NCBI GenBank assembly: GCA_022376925.1
Contig: JAIOJX010000006.1
Span: 56,391,658-56,455,657, forward strand
Length of the DNA stretch: 64,000 nucleotides
Direction: 5' to 3'
From: Tragulus kanchil
Taxonomy: Eukaryota; Chordata; Mammalia; Artiodactyla; Tragulidae
Shown here one piece after another: positions 34,551-47,335 of this stretch (positions are counted from its first letter, which is position 1; each line of letters starts with the position of its first letter). The translations under genes and the position numbers were made by a program. The notes below the pieces were generated by a model that worked only from the letters and a program-made list of their open reading frames with translations, was not told the DNA's origin and ran no database searches.

Positions 34551-36475
34551 ATCTAGGCATAGAGACACCCTCTTGGCTCAGACAGTAGGGAATCTTCCAT
34601 CAATGAAGGAGACCCAGGTTCAAATTCTGGGTCAGGAAGATATTCTGGAGAAGGGAATGCCAACACACTCTAGTATTCTTGCCTTGAGAATACCATGGAC
34701 AGAGAAGCCTTGTGGCCTAGATCCATGTGGTCACAAAGAGTCAGACATGACTGAGGGACTAACACTTTCACTTTCATAGAATTTTTCAAGGAGAGATAAG
34801 AAAGCCATTCTAAGTGAACAATGCAAAGAAATAGAAGAACACAATGGAATGTAAAAGACTAGCAATCTTTTCAAGAAAATTAGAGATACCAAGGGAACAG
34901 TTCTTGCAAAGATGGGCACAATAAATGACAGGGATAATATGGACCTAATACAGCAGAAGATATAAGAAGAGTTGGCAGTACTACATAGAAAAACTATGCA
35001 AAAATCCATCTTAATGACCTGGATATCCCCAGTGGTGTGATCGCTCACCTAGGGCCAGACTTCCTAGAATGCGAAGTCAAATGAACTTTAGGAAACATTA
35101 CTATGAACAAAGCTAGTGTAGGTGATAGAATTCCATCTAAGCTATTTCAAACCCTAAAAGGTGATGTTGTTTAAGTGCTGGATTCAATATGCCAACAAAT
35201 TTGGAAAACTAAGCAGTGGCCACAGGACTGGAAAAGGTTAGTTTTCATTCTAGTCCCAAAGAAGGTCAATGCCAAAATATTCAAGCTATTGCACTCATTT
35301 CACATGCTGGCAAGATAATGCTCAAGATACTTCGAGCTAGGACTGAAAAGTTAGTTTTAATTACCTTAAAAGTTCTTTGTTCTCAAAGGAGTGCAAAGAA
35401 TTTGCAGCAGAAGGGAGGTGGAAAACAACATGGCCCTACTTTATTCAGACACAATCAAAGGGGGAAAACAGGGTATTTCCAGAACCCTTACAATTCCTGA
35501 TCTTCATTTAATCTTGTCCTTTCCCCTTTCTTGGTGCATGTTTCATGATGTTCCCATTCTTGTGTTTAAGTACATAAGTTGTTTAAGCACAAGCAGTGGA
35601 CACGGTGCATCAGGTTACCATCTGGTGCATGCCTCAACAAGGCAATGACCGAAAGGTGCAATAACATTGTAACCATGACATTACATCTAGGCATAGAGAC
35701 ACCCTCTTGGCTCAGACAGTAGGGAATCTTCCATCAATGAAGGAGACCCAGGTTCAAATTCTGGGTCAGGAAGATATTCTGGAGAAGGGAATGCCAACAC
35801 ACTCTAGTATTCTTGCCTTGAGAATACCATGGACAGAGAAGCCTTGTGGCCTAGATCCATGTGGTCACAAAGAGTCAGACATGACTGAGGGACTAACACT
35901 TTCACTTTCATAGAATTTTTCAAGGAGAGATAAGAAAGCCATTCTAAGTGAACAATGCAAAGAAATAGAAGAACACAATGGAATGTAAAAGACTAGCAAT
36001 CTTTTCAAGAAAATTAGAGATACCAAGGGAACAGTTCTTGCAAAGATGGGCACAATAAATGACAGGGATAATATGGACCTAATACAGCAGAAGATATAAG
36101 AAGAGTTGGCAGTACTACATAGAAAAACTATGTAAAAATCCATCTTAATGACCTGGATATCCCCAGTGGTGTGATCGCTCACCTAGGGCCAGACTTCCTA
36201 GAATGCGAAGTCAAATGAACTTTAGGAAACATTACTATGAACAAAGCTAGTGTAGGTGATAGAATTCCATCTAAGCTATTTCAAACCCTAAAAGGTGATG
36301 TTGTTTAAGTGCTGGATTCAATATGCCAACAAATTTGGAAAACTAAGCAGTGGCCACAGGACTGGAAAAGGTTAGTTTTCATTCTAGTCCCAAAGAAGGT
36401 CAATGCCAAAAATATTCAAGCTATTGCACTCATTTCACATGCTGGCAAGATAATGCTCAAGATACTTCGAGCTAG
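34227..36475. repeat. Direct duplication N with a re-copied junction
   Basis: Copies are 34227-35361 and 35362-36475, shift about 1134. Copy 1 is faithful to 'cttcgagctag' (35340). Bases 35341-35361 are then a noisy re-copy of 35226-35249 ('gactggaaaaggttag...' type text), after which the sequence enters 'taccttaaaag' of copy 2. It covers an unnamed block, the Bov-tA SINE and the start of BovB copy 2. Bases 34227-34438 also occur in duplication M, so they exist three times. Confidence 0.95.
34561..34778 (+). mobile_element. Bov-tA SINE (repeated at 35695-35912)
   Basis: A ruminant tRNA-Glu-derived SINE. The head with degraded A and B boxes ('ttggctcagacagtaggg', 'aggttcaaattctgg') is followed by the BovA body ('tattctggagaaggga', 'catggacagagaagcc') and the diagnostic tail 'gtcacaaagagtcagacatg' and 'actaacactttcacttt'. 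It abuts BovB copy 2, whose 3' end shares the tail sequence. The second instance is the copy made by duplication N. Confidence 0.9.
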
Positions 36476-38285
36476 GCTTTAACAGTACGTGAACCAAGAC
36501 CTCCCAGATATACAAGTTGGATTCAGGAAAGGCAGAGGAACCAGAGATCAAATTGCCAACATTCAGTGGATCATAGAAAAACCAACAGAATTCCTGAAAA
36601 ACATCTATTTCTGCTTCAGTGGCTATGCTAAAGCCTTTGACTACATGTATCACAACAAACTACGAAAGGGATGGGGATATCAGACCACCTTACCTGCCTT
36701 CTGAGAAACCAGTATGCAGGAAAAGAAGTAATAGTTAGAACCAGATGTGGAAAAATGGACTGGTTCAAAACTGGGAAAGAAGTATGTCAAAGTGTATATT
36801 GTCACGCTGCTTATTTATATGATACATAGAGCACAGCATGTGAAGTGCCAATCTGGATAAAGCACAAGTAAGAGTAAAGATTGCCAGGAGAAATATCAAT
36901 AACCTTAGATATGCAGATGACACCATCCTTAAAAAAGCAAAAAGAAACTAAAGAGCCTCTTTATGAAGGTGAAAGAGGAGAGTGAAAGAGTTGGCTTAAC
37001 TCAATATTCAAAAAACTAAGAGCATGGCATCTGGTCCCATGACTTCATGGCAAAAAGACGGGCAAACAATGGAAACAGAGACAGATTTTATTTTCTTGAG
37101 CTCCAAAATCATGGTAATCAGTGACTGCAGCCAAGAAATTAAAGAGCACTTGCTGAATTCATTGATTAGCTCTAGTAGCTTTGTAACCGTGTCTTTGGGA
37201 TTTTCTATGTATAATAGTCCTTTTGGATTCCCCAGTGGTGTGATCGCTCACCTAGGGCCAGACTTCCTAGAATGCGAAGTCAAATGAACTTTAGGAAACA
37301 TTACTATGAACAAAGCTAGTGTAGGTGATAGAATTCCATCTAAGCTATTTCAAACCCTAAAAGGTGATGTTGTTTAAGTGCTGGATTCAATATGCCAACA
37401 AATTTGGAAAACTAAGCAGTGGCCACAGGACTGGAAAAGGTTAGTTTTCATTCTAGTCCCAAAGAAGGTCAATGCCAAAAATATTCAAGCTATTGCACTC
37501 ATTTCACATGCTGGCAAGATAATGCTCAAGATACTTCGAGCTAGGCTTTAACAGTACGTGAACCAAGACCTCCCAGATATACAAGTTGGATTCAGGAAAG
37601 GCAGAGGAACCAGAGATCAAATTGCCAACATTCAGTGGATCATAGAAAAACCAACAGAATTCCTGAAAAACATCTATTTCTGCTTCAGTGGCTATGCTAA
37701 AGCCTTTGACTACATGTATCACAACAAACTACGAAAGGGATGGGGATATCAGACCACCTTACCTGCCTTCTGAGAAACCAGTATGCAGGAAAAGAAGTAA
37801 TAGTTAGAACCAGATGTGGAAAAATGGACTGGTTCAAAACTGGGAAAGAAGTATGTCAAAGTGTATATTGTCACGCTGCTTATTTATATGATACATAGAG
37901 CACAGCATGTGAAGTGCCAATCTGGATAAAGCACAAGTAAGAGTAAAGATTGCCAGGAGAAATATCAATAACCTTAGATATGCAGATGACACCATCCTTA
38001 AAAAAGCAAAAAGAAACTAAAGAGCCTCTTTATGAAGGTGAAAGAGGAGAGTGAAAGAGTTGGCTTAACTCAATATTCAAAAAACTAAGAGCATGGCATC
38101 TGGTCCCATGACTTCATGGCAAAAAGACGGGCAAACAATGGAAACAGAGACAGATTTTATTTTCTTGAGCTCCAAAATCATGGTAATCAGTGACTGCAGC
38201 CAAGAAATTAAAGAGCACTTGCTGAATTCATTGATTAGCTCTAGTAGCTTTGTAACCGTGTCTTTGGGATTTTCTATGTATAATA
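36161..38285. repeat. Direct duplication O
   Basis: Copies are 36161-37229 and 37230-38285, shift 1069. Copy 1 is faithful to 'tatgtataata' (37216). Thirteen filler bases (37217-37229, ending 'ttttggatt') then lead into 'ccccagtggtgtgatcg'. The segment after that phrase now occurs at 35030, 36163 and 37232 because O overlaps N. Confidence 0.95.
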
Positions 38286-40188
38286 TCATGTCGTCTGCAA
38301 AAAGAGAGCTTGACTTCTTCCTTTCCAATCTGGATTCCCTTTATTTCTTTCTCTTCTCTTATTGCTGTTGCTAGGACTTCCAGGACTATGTTGAATAGTA
38401 GTGGTGAAAGTGGGCACCCCTGTCTTGTTCCTGATCTTAGAGGGAATGCTTTCAGTCTTTCACCATTAAGGATATTGTCATTGTGCTAAGGGAATAGGAG
38501 TGCCTACAATCATTTGGGGCGATGGTCCAGAGGGATGGGAGGAGGGGAGCTGGGTGGGGGTGGGGGTCCAGGGATATGCATATGAATGATCTGGGAACAT
38601 ACATGTCGGTGAACAACAAAACTGTAAAATCTTTAAAATAAAGAAAAAAAAAAGTCTTAAATAAAAAGAGCACTTGCTCCTTGAAAGAAAATCTATGCCA
38701 AAGTCAGTCAACATATTCAGAAGCAGAAACAGCACTTTGACAACAAAGGTCTGTATAGTCAAAACTACAGCTTTCCCAAGAGTTGTGTATAGATGTGAGC
38801 TTGGAACATAAAGTAAGCTGAGCACTGAAGAATTACTGCTTTCAAGCTGTGGTGTTGGATAAGACTTGAGAATCCCCTGGACAGTAGGGAGATCAAATCA
38901 ATCAATCTTAAAGGAAACCAACCCCAAACAATAATTGCAAGGACTGTTGCTAAAGCTGAACCTCCAATACTTTGGCCACCTATTGCAAAAAGCCAACACA
39001 TTGGAAAAGACCCTGATGCTGGGAAAGATTGAAGGCAGGATGAGAAAGGGACGACAGAAGACTAGATGGTTGAATAGGAATTCCTTAGATATGCAGATGA
39101 CACCATCCTTAAAAAAGCAAAAAGAAACTAAAGAGCCTCTTTATGAAGGTGAAAGAGGAGAGTGAAAGAGTTGGCTTAACTCAATATTCAAAAAACTAAG
39201 AGCATGGCATCTGGTCCCATGACTTCATGGCAAAAAGACGGGCAAACAATGGAAACAGAGACAGATTTTATTTTCTTGAGCTCCAAAATCATGGTAATCA
39301 GTGACTGCAGCCAAGAAATTAAAGAGCACTTGCTGAATTCATTGATTAGCTCTAGTAGCTTTGTAACCGTGTCTTTGGGATTTTCTATGTATAATATCAT
39401 GTCGTCTGCAAAAAGAGAGCTTGACTTCTTCCTTTCCAATCTGGATTCCCTTTATTTCTTTCTCTTCTCTTATTGCTGTTGCTAGGACTTCCAGGACTAT
39501 GTTGAATAGTAGTGGTGAAAGTGGGCACCCCTGTCTTGTTCCTGATCTTAGAGGGAATGCTTTCAGTCTTTCACCATTAAGGATATTGTCATTGTGCTAA
39601 GGGAATAGGAGTGCCTACAATCATTTGGGGCGATGGTCCAGAGGGATGGGAGGAGGGGAGCTGGGTGGGGGTGGGGGTCCAGGGATATGCATATGAATGA
39701 TCTGGGAACATACATGTCGGTGAACAACAAAACTGTAAAATCTTTAAAATAAAGAAAAAAAAAAGTCTTAAATAAAAAGAGCACTTGCTCCTTGAAAGAA
39801 AATCTATGCCAAAGTCAGTCAACATATTCAGAAGCAGAAACAGCACTTTGACAACAAAGGTCTGTATAGTCAAAACTACAGCTTTCCCAAGAGTTGTGTA
39901 TAGATGTGAGCTTGGAACATAAAGTAAGCTGAGCACTGAAGAATTACTGCTTTCAAGCTGTGGTGTTGGATAAGACTTGAGAATCCCCTGGACAGTAGGG
40001 AGATCAAATCAATCAATCTTAAAGGAAACCAACCCCAAACAATAATTGCAAGGACTGTTGCTAAAGCTGAACCTCCAATACTTTGGCCACCTATTGCAAA
40101 AAGCCAACACATTGGAAAAGACCCTGATGCTGGGAAAGATTGAAGGCAGGATGAGAAAGGGACGACAGAAGACTAGATGGTTGAATAG
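37972..40188. repeat. Direct duplication P
   Basis: Copies are 37972-39082 and 39083-40188, shift 1111. The junction is 'tggttgaatag', about 5 filler bases 'gaatt', then 'ccttagatatgcag'. The copies are otherwise identical, including the complete nested L1 with its target-site duplications. Confidence 0.96.
38224..38664 (+). mobile_element. Twin-primed (5'-inverted) L1 insertion inside BovB
   Basis: The left part (38224 to about 38473) is L1 ORF2 in reverse orientation: it is the complement of the RT region seen at about 54683-54928, including the complement of the FADD box near 38285-38300. The right part (about 38474-38655) is the L1 3' end in forward orientation ('gtcattgtgctaagggaatagg', 'ctttaaaataaag') with an A tail. 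Perfect 14-base target-site duplications 'aaagagcacttgct' flank it at 38210-38223 and 38665-38678. This is the signature of twin priming during target-primed reverse transcription. Copies from duplications are at 39335-39775 (whole) and 37155-37216 (partial). Confidence 0.93.
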
Positions 40189-42233
40189 AATCACCAACTC
40201 AGTGGATGTGAATTTGAGCAAACTCAGGAAGATGGTTGAGGGCCAGGGAAATCTGGCATATTGTAGTCAATGTGATTGCAAAAAGTCAGACACAACAGAC
40301 TTACTGAACAGCAACAACTCTTACTTTATCTTCTCCGAGTTTTCAGAATCTGTGATTTGAGTTTCATCATTAATTTTGGAAAATTTTTAGCTATTATTAC
40401 TTCAAATATTTCTTCTGTTCCTTTCCGTCATTCTTCTCCATTTGGTTTTCCTATTACATATATATTAAGCCTTATATAATTGTTCCGTAATTCTTGGCTA
40501 TTCTGTCTTGTCTTTTAACTCAGTTTCCTCTTTGCGTTTCAATTTAGGAACCTTCCAGTGATACTTTTAATACCACTGATTTCTTCCTAATCCTTGAGGA
40601 GGATTACATCACAGGTAGTCTTCATTTTTACTAAGTATTTTGATTTGTAGCCTTTTCACTTGTTTCTTTCTTAGAGTTTCCATCTCTCTGCTTACATTAC
40701 CTATCCTTTCTTGCATGTTGTCTACTTTTTCCATTAGAATCTTTAATATGCTAATCATGCTTATTTTTAATCCGCTGATATATCCAAGATCAGTATTATA
40801 TCAAAAATCTTGTAGTGATGCTTACTTTGTCTCTTCATATTGTGCTTATTCTTATTCTTTAGAGTATTTTATAATTTTTTTATTGGAAGCCAGACATGAC
40901 ACAATGAATGATAGGAACAGAGATAATTGTGCCTTTAATGTGAGGTTTTCTGTGAATCTAGCTATGGCCTGAACTATGCTTAACATCTGCTATAGTTATA
41001 GGTATCATAAAATATAATCTTGCTTAATTTTTTATCCTATCCCGTTTCTGTGGTTTCCTTAAACAAAGTCTGTGCTGCACCACTGTCAATTATAGTCCAC
41101 TTTTATTACACTGAAGCCATATTCATGTCCTGGACAGTAGGGAGATCAAATCATTTGCAAAAAAGCCAAGCTGAACCTCCAATACTTTGGCCACCTATTG
41201 CAAAAAGCCAACACATTGGAAAAGACCCTGATGCTGGGAAAGATTGAAGGCAGGATGAGAAAGGGACGACAGAAGACTAGATGGTTGAATAGAATCACCA
41301 ACTCAGTGGATGTGAATTTGAGCAAACTCAGGAAGATGGTTGAGGGCCAGGGAAATCTGGCATATTGTAGTCAATGTGATTGCAAAAAGTCAGACACAAC
41401 AGACTTACTGAACAGCAACAACTCTTACTTTATCTTCTCCGAGTTTTCAGAATCTGTGATTTGAGTTTCATCATTAATTTTGGAAAATTTTTAGCTATTA
41501 TTACTTCAAATATTTCTTCTGTTCCTTTCCGTCATTCTTCTCCATTTGGTTTTCCTATTACATATATATTAAGCCTTATATAATTGTTCCGTAATTCTTG
41601 GCTATTCTGTCTTGTCTTTTAACTCAGTTTCCTCTTTGCGTTTCAATTTAGGAACCTTCCAGTGATACTTTTAATACCACTGATTTCTTCCTAATCCTTG
41701 AGGAGGATTACATCACAGGTAGTCTTCATTTTTACTAAGTATTTTGATTTGTAGCCTTTTCACTTGTTTCTTTCTTAGAGTTTCCATCTCTCTGCTTACA
41801 TTACCTATCCTTTCTTGCATGTTGTCTACTTTTTCCATTAGAATCTTTAATATGCTAATCATGCTTATTTTTAATCCGCTGATATATCCAAGATCAGTAT
41901 TATATCAAAAATCTTGTAGTGATGCTTACTTTGTCTCTTCATATTGTGCTTATTCTTATTCTTTAGAGTATTTTATAATTTTTTTATTGGAAGCCAGACA
42001 TGACACAATGAATGATAGGAACAGAGATAATTGTGCCTTTAATGTGAGGTTTTCTGTGAATCTAGCTATGGCCTGAACTATGCTTAACATCTGCTATAGT
42101 TATAGGTATCATAAAATATAATATTGCTTAATTTTTTATCCTATCCCGTTTCTGTGGTTTCCTTAAACAAAGTCTGTGCTGCACCACTGTCAATTATAGT
42201 CCACTTTTATTACACTGAAGCCATATTCATGTC
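39988..42233. repeat. Direct duplication Q with scrambled start of copy 2
   Basis: Copies are 39988-41129 and 41130-42233. The junction has microhomology 'cctgg': 'ttcatgtcctgg' runs into 'acagtagggagatcaaatca'. In copy 2 the next part is shortened (40012-40064 versus 41154-41168, with 'tttgcaaaaaagcca'), then it is faithful from 'agctgaacctcc' with shift 1104. One base differs later (C/A near 41019/42123). Confidence 0.94.
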
Positions 42234-42480
42234 CTGGCAAGGTATTTGGGAAGGAAAACATTCTATAATCTTATGATTAAACCTTAATTTTTTAGTGGAT
42301 TTAAGTATTTGAGCTATGGCTCCAGGAGTATTTCTTAGCATTTTCTCTCTACTCTTACATGAGACAAAAAAAGCTAGAAGGAAATGGAGTTGGTTAATTC
42401 CCCTTCTGACATGCTAAATAAGGTTCTGGTAAAATGATTGCCTTTGGAAACACTCTGTAATCAAGAATATGATGCATTAA

Positions 42481-43635
42481 TGAAAATAAACAAGTAAGAC
42501 CTAATTGAACTTAAAATCTTTTGCACCAAAAGGAAACTAGACACAAGGTGAAGAGACAATCCTCAGAATGGGAGAAAAGAGTAGAAAAGGAAACAATCAA
42601 CAAAGAAGTAATCGCCATAATACACAAGCAGCTCATACAGCTCAATACCAGAAACACAAACAACCAAACAAGTACGCAGAAGACCTAAGCAGATATTTCA
42701 CCAAAGAAGATATACAAATGACTAATAAACACATGAAAATATGCTCAACATCACTCATTATTAGAAAAATGCAAATCAAAACCACACTGAGATATCATCT
42801 CACACTAGTCAGAATCGCCATCATCCAAATGTTTACAGACAATAAATTCTGGACAAGGTGTGGAGAAAACGGAGCCCTCTTACCCTGTTGGTGAGAATGC
42901 AAACTGATAGAACCACTATGGAGAAGAGTATGGTGATTCCTTAAATTATTTATAAAACTGCCATATAAGCTGGCAATTCCATTACTGGGCATATACCCTG
43001 AGGAAAGTAGAACTGAAAAAGAGCAGATACCCCAATAAGCAGGTATCCTAATGCTCATTATAGCAGTATTTACAATAGCTAGGTCATTGCATTGGCAGAT
43101 GAATGGATAAGGTAGTTGTGATATACACACACAATGGAATATTACTCAGCTCAAAAGGAACACATTTGAGTCAGTTCTAATGAAGTGAATGAACTTTGAG
43201 CTTATTATATAGAGTGAAGTAAGTCAGAAAGAAAAAGACATATCATATATTAATATATATATATATGGAATCCATAAAGATACTATCAATATTGCTATAT
43301 ACAGAGCAACAAAAGAGACACAGAAATAAAGAATGGACTTTTGGACTCAGTGACAAAAAGAGAGGGTGGCATGACTTGAAAGAATAGCATTGAAAAATAT
43401 ACATTACTATACGTAAAATAGATAATCAGCAGGAGCTTGATGTATGACACAGGGCACTCAAAGCCTGTGCTCTGTGACAACCTTGAGGGATGGGATGGGG
43501 AGGGAGGTAAGAAGCAGGTTAAGGATGGAGGGCACACATGTATGCCTATGGTCAATTGCATAACAAATCATATGTATGGCGAAAACCATCACAGTATTGC
43601 AAAGGAATTATCCTCCAATTAAAATAAATATTTTA
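42481..43635 (+). mobile_element. 5'-truncated L1, 3' end (repeated at 43662-44782)
   Basis: The last part of L1 ORF2 and a 3'UTR. '[40 protein letters not shown]' (42709-42830) is the Cys-region-adjacent C-terminal text of ORF2p. Then come 'aatggaatattactcagc' and a 3' end 'tcctccaattaaaataaat'. It differs from the two long L1s here at the 3' end, so it is an older subfamily. It inserted in the antisense L1 5' region. Copies come from duplication R, and a tail piece comes from S (45646-45870). Confidence 0.88.
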
Positions 43636-44802
43636 AAAGGGTTATATTTCTTCCTATACAAGAATCTTTGCACCAAAAGGAAACTAGACACAAGGTGAAG
43701 AGACAATCCTCAGAATGGGAGAAAAGAGTAGAAAAGGAAACAATCAACAAAGAAGTAATCGCCATAATACACAAGCAGCTCATACAGCTCAATACCAGAA
43801 ACACAAACAACCAAACAAGTACGCAGAAGACCTAAGCAGATATTTCACCAAAGAAGATATACAAATGACTAATAAACACATGAAAATATGCTCAACATCA
43901 CTCATTATTAGAAAAATGCAAATCAAAACCACACTGAGATATCATCTCACACTAGTCAGAATCGCCATCATCCAAATGTTTACAGACAATAAATTCTGGA
44001 CAAGGTGTGGAGAAAACGGAGCCCTCTTACCCTGTTGGTGAGAATGCAAACTGATAGAACCACTATGGAGAAGAGTATGGTGATTCCTTAAATTATTTAT
44101 AAAACTGCCATATAAGCTGGCAATTCCATTACTGGGCATATACCCTGAGGAAAGTAGAACTGAAAAAGAGCAGATACCCCAATAAGCAGGTATCCTAATG
44201 CTCATTATAGCAGTATTTACAATAGCTAGGTCATTGCATTGGCAGATGAATGGATAAGGTAGTTGTGATATACACACACAATGGAATATTACTCAGCTCA
44301 AAAGGAACACATTTGAGTCAGTTCTAATGAAGTGAATGAACTTTGAGCTTATTATATAGAGTGAAGTAAGTCAGAAAGAAAAAGACATATCATATATTAA
44401 TATATATATATATGGAATCCATAAAGATACTATCAATATTGCTATATACAGAGCAACAAAAGAGACACAGAAATAAAGAATGGACTTTTGGACTCAGTGA
44501 CAAAAAGAGAGGGTGGCATGACTTGAAAGAATAGCATTGAAAAATATACATTACTATACGTAAAATAGATAATCAGCAGGAGCTTGATGTATGACACAGG
44601 GCACTCAAAGCCTGTGCTCTGTGACAACCTTGAGGGATGGGATGGGGAGGGAGGTAAGAAGCAGGTTAAGGATGGAGGGCACACATGTATGCCTATGGTC
44701 AATTGCATAACAAATCATATGTATGGCGAAAACCATCACAGTATTGCAAAGGAATTATCCTCCAATTAAAATAAATATTTTAAAAGGGTTATATTTCTTC
44801 CT
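42515..44802. repeat. Direct duplication R
   Basis: Copies are 42515-43661 and 43662-44802, shift 1147 after one T is lost at the start of copy 2. Copy 1 is faithful to 'atatttcttcct' (43655), then about 6 filler bases 'atacaa' lead into 'gaatctttgcacc'. Otherwise identical. Confidence 0.96.
43240..43270. repeat. TA microsatellite
   Basis: 'tatattaatatatatatatat' within the L1 3'UTR. It is repeated at about 44387-44415 through duplication R. Confidence 0.8.
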
Positions 44803-46722
44803 CAGCCCCAAACAGGAGAGGCTTGTTTGTTTGTTTTTCCTCTGTCTTCACTATAAAAACTTGATGGAGTTCCTGAAAGAAAAGTCACAATATTATGAGG
44901 GTTTGTATAAAACTGGGCCTGCAAAAGTTTTTAAGTCTCAATATAGTTCACACTCATCCTCCTGCAATTCTTCAAAACAATTACTTACTTTAACTGTTCC
45001 TACCAGCTGCTGGCTCTAGTAGCTTCTACTTCTGGTAACCTGATTTTGGTTGAGACCCTCTACTCATCTGTCTCTCCAGATTTCAGAGAGGTGTTTTGCC
45101 TGTGACTTCATTTCTCAGATAGATATAAGTAGAGTTCTTTATTTTCAAGTTGGCCTTTTTTTCTTGTTTTAAGAATTTATGTTGACAACTTCAAGCTCAT
45201 TATGGGTCAAAGTGGAAACCATAAATCCTCCTGGATTAGATTAAGGTAAGGTATTTGGGGTTTGTTTTCTCTTTAAATATTGACCTTACATTCTGTGTCC
45301 AAAACAAGCTCAGTTCTTAGATAATTGCTATAGATTCTAAAGGTATTTATGCAATCAAGTCCTCTGCAAATAGAAATAGTTTTCATCTTGGGTATCTTTC
45401 TATGATTGTGATATTAGTTCTAGAGGCTGAAGGGATTGTAGTTCTTATCCTGTCTGTCTTCTGGTAAGGATAAGAGGCTTACGCAAGTTTCCTGATGGGA
45501 AGGGCTGGCTGTGGGGGAAACTGGGTCTTGCTCTGGTGGGCAGGGCTGTGCTCAGTAAAATCTAATCCAGTTATCTGCTGTTGGATGGGACTGTGTTCCC
45601 TCCCTATTAGTTGTTTGGTCTAAGGCAACTCAGTCCTGGAATCTATAGATAATCAGCAGGAGCTTGATGTATGACACAGGGCACTCAAAGCCTGTGCTCT
45701 GTGACAACCTTGAGGGATGGGATGGGGAGGGAGGTAAGAAGCAGGTTAAGGATGGAGGGCACACATGTATGCCTATGGTCAATTGCATAACAAATCATAT
45801 GTATGGCGAAAACCATCACAGTATTGCAAAGGAATTATCCTCCAATTAAAATAAATATTTTAAAAGGGTTATATTTCTTCCTCAGCCCCAAACAGGAGAG
45901 GCTTGTTTGTTTGTTTTTCCTCTGTCTTCACTATAAAAACTTGATGGAGTTCCTGAAAGAAAAGTCACAATATTATGAGGGTTTGTATAAAACTGGGCCT
46001 GCAAAAGTTTTTAAGTCTCAATATAGTTCACACTCATCCTCCTGCAATTCTTCAAAACAATTACTTACTTTAACTGTTCCTACCAGCTGCTGGCTCTAGT
46101 AGCTTCTACTTCTGGTAACCTGATTTTGGTTGAGACCTCTACTCATCTGTCTCTCCAGATTTCAGAGAGGTGTTTTGCCTGTGACTTCATTTCTCAGATA
46201 GATATAAGTAGAGTTCTTTATTTTCAAGTTGGCCTTTTTTTCTTGTTTTAAGAATTTATGTTGACAACTTCAAGCTCATTATGGGTCAAAGTGGAAACCA
46301 TAAATCCTCCTGGATTAGATTAAGGTAAGGTATTTGGGGTTTGTTTTCTTTAAATATTGACCTTACATTCTGTGTCCAAAACAAGCTCAGTTCTTAGATA
46401 ATTGCTATAGATTCTAAAGGTATTTATGCAATCAAGTCCTCTGCAAATAGAAATAGTTTTCATCTTGGGTATCTTTCTATGATTGTGATATTAGTTCTAG
46501 AGGCTGAAGGGATTGTAGTTCTTATCCTGTCTGTCTTCTGGTAAGGATAAGAGGCTTACGCAAGTTTCCTGATGGGAAGGGCTGGCTGTGGGGGAAACTG
46601 GGTCTTGCTCTGGTGGGCAGGGCTGTGCTCAGTAAAATCTAATCCAGTTATCTGCTGTTGGATGGGACTGTGTTCCCTCCCTATTAGTTGTTTGGTCTAA
46701 GGCAACTCAGTCCTGGAATCTA
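44566..46722. repeat. Direct duplication S
   Basis: Copies are 44566-45645 and 45646-46722. The junction has microhomology 'atag': 'ggaatctatag' runs into 'ataatcagcagg'. Differences are one C and a CT unit near 45055 and 45270. Bases 44566-44802 also belong to copy 2 of R, so that text (around 'gcttgatgtatgacacaggg') occurs three times, at 43436, 44583 and 45663. Confidence 0.96.
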
Positions 46723-47335
46723 TAGGTTTCTCTAGTTGGATGACCTCCAAGAGGGCCCATGCCATGATACAGTTCCCAGTACTGTTGCTGTCAGTACTCC
46801 CATCCCTGTGGCAAACCACTATTGACTCACGCTTCTGCAAGAGACCCTCAAACACTCACAGGTTGGTCTGGCTCAGTCCCCTGTGGGTTCATTGCTCCTT
46901 TATCCTGTATCCTAGGGCACAAAAGATTTTGTTTGTGCCCTCCAGGAGACTCTGTTTCCCCAAGTCTTATGGAAGCTCTGGAGTCAAATCCTGCTGACCA
47001 AGTCAGATTCTCTGGGGATTCCCAGTCATTTGGACAAATACCCATACTTTGAAGCCTGATGTGGGGGCTTAGAACCTTCACAAGAACCAAGAACTTCTTT
47101 GGTGGTATTGTCCTCTAACTTGTGTGTCACCCATACTGCAAGCATAGGATTTAATTTTTATCGCAATTGCTCCCCTCCTACCATTTCGTTGTGGCTTCTC
47201 CTTTGTCTTGGGATGTGACACATCTTTTTTTGGTAGGTCCCAGTGTCTTCTTGTTGATGCTTTTCCAGCTGCTAGTTGTGATCTTCATACTCTGGCAGGA
47301 GAAACTGAACACATATTCTTCTACTCCACCATCTT

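Larger units (their letters stand above)
34790..40318 (+). mobile_element. BovB LINE, copy 2, with nested L1 and serial duplications
   Basis: BovB text starts with 'ttcaaggagagataagaaagcc' near 34785-34807. It continues through 'caatgccaaaatattcaagctattgcac' and RT text ('DIQVGFRKGRGTRDQIANIQWI', 'YAKAFDYMYHNKL' near 36507-36665). The 3' part follows ('ggccacctattgcaaaaagcc', 'gggacgacagaagactagatgg') and it ends about 'cagacttactgaacagcaacaac' at 40318. Stops and frameshifts are frequent. Duplications N, O, P and Q fall within it, and a twin-primed L1 is inserted at 38224. Its tail reappears at 41167-41423 through duplication Q. Confidence 0.93.
40320..47335 (-). mobile_element. Ancient L1 5'UTR-like region, antisense, interrupted
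   Basis: On the minus strand this resembles the long 5' region of old mammalian L1 (L1M-type) families. Plus-strand reading gives 'tgcatgttgtctactttttcc', 'gaagccagacatgacacaatg', 'tagttgtttggtctaaggcaac', 'gaccctcaaacactcacagg', and it ends near 47320-47335 at 'ctactccaccatcttc', the complement of an L1 start 'gaagatggtgg'. A plus-strand L1 3' end (42481-43635) splits it, and duplications Q, R and S inflate it. The family assignment comes from remembered consensus wording and is not verified. Confidence 0.55.
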
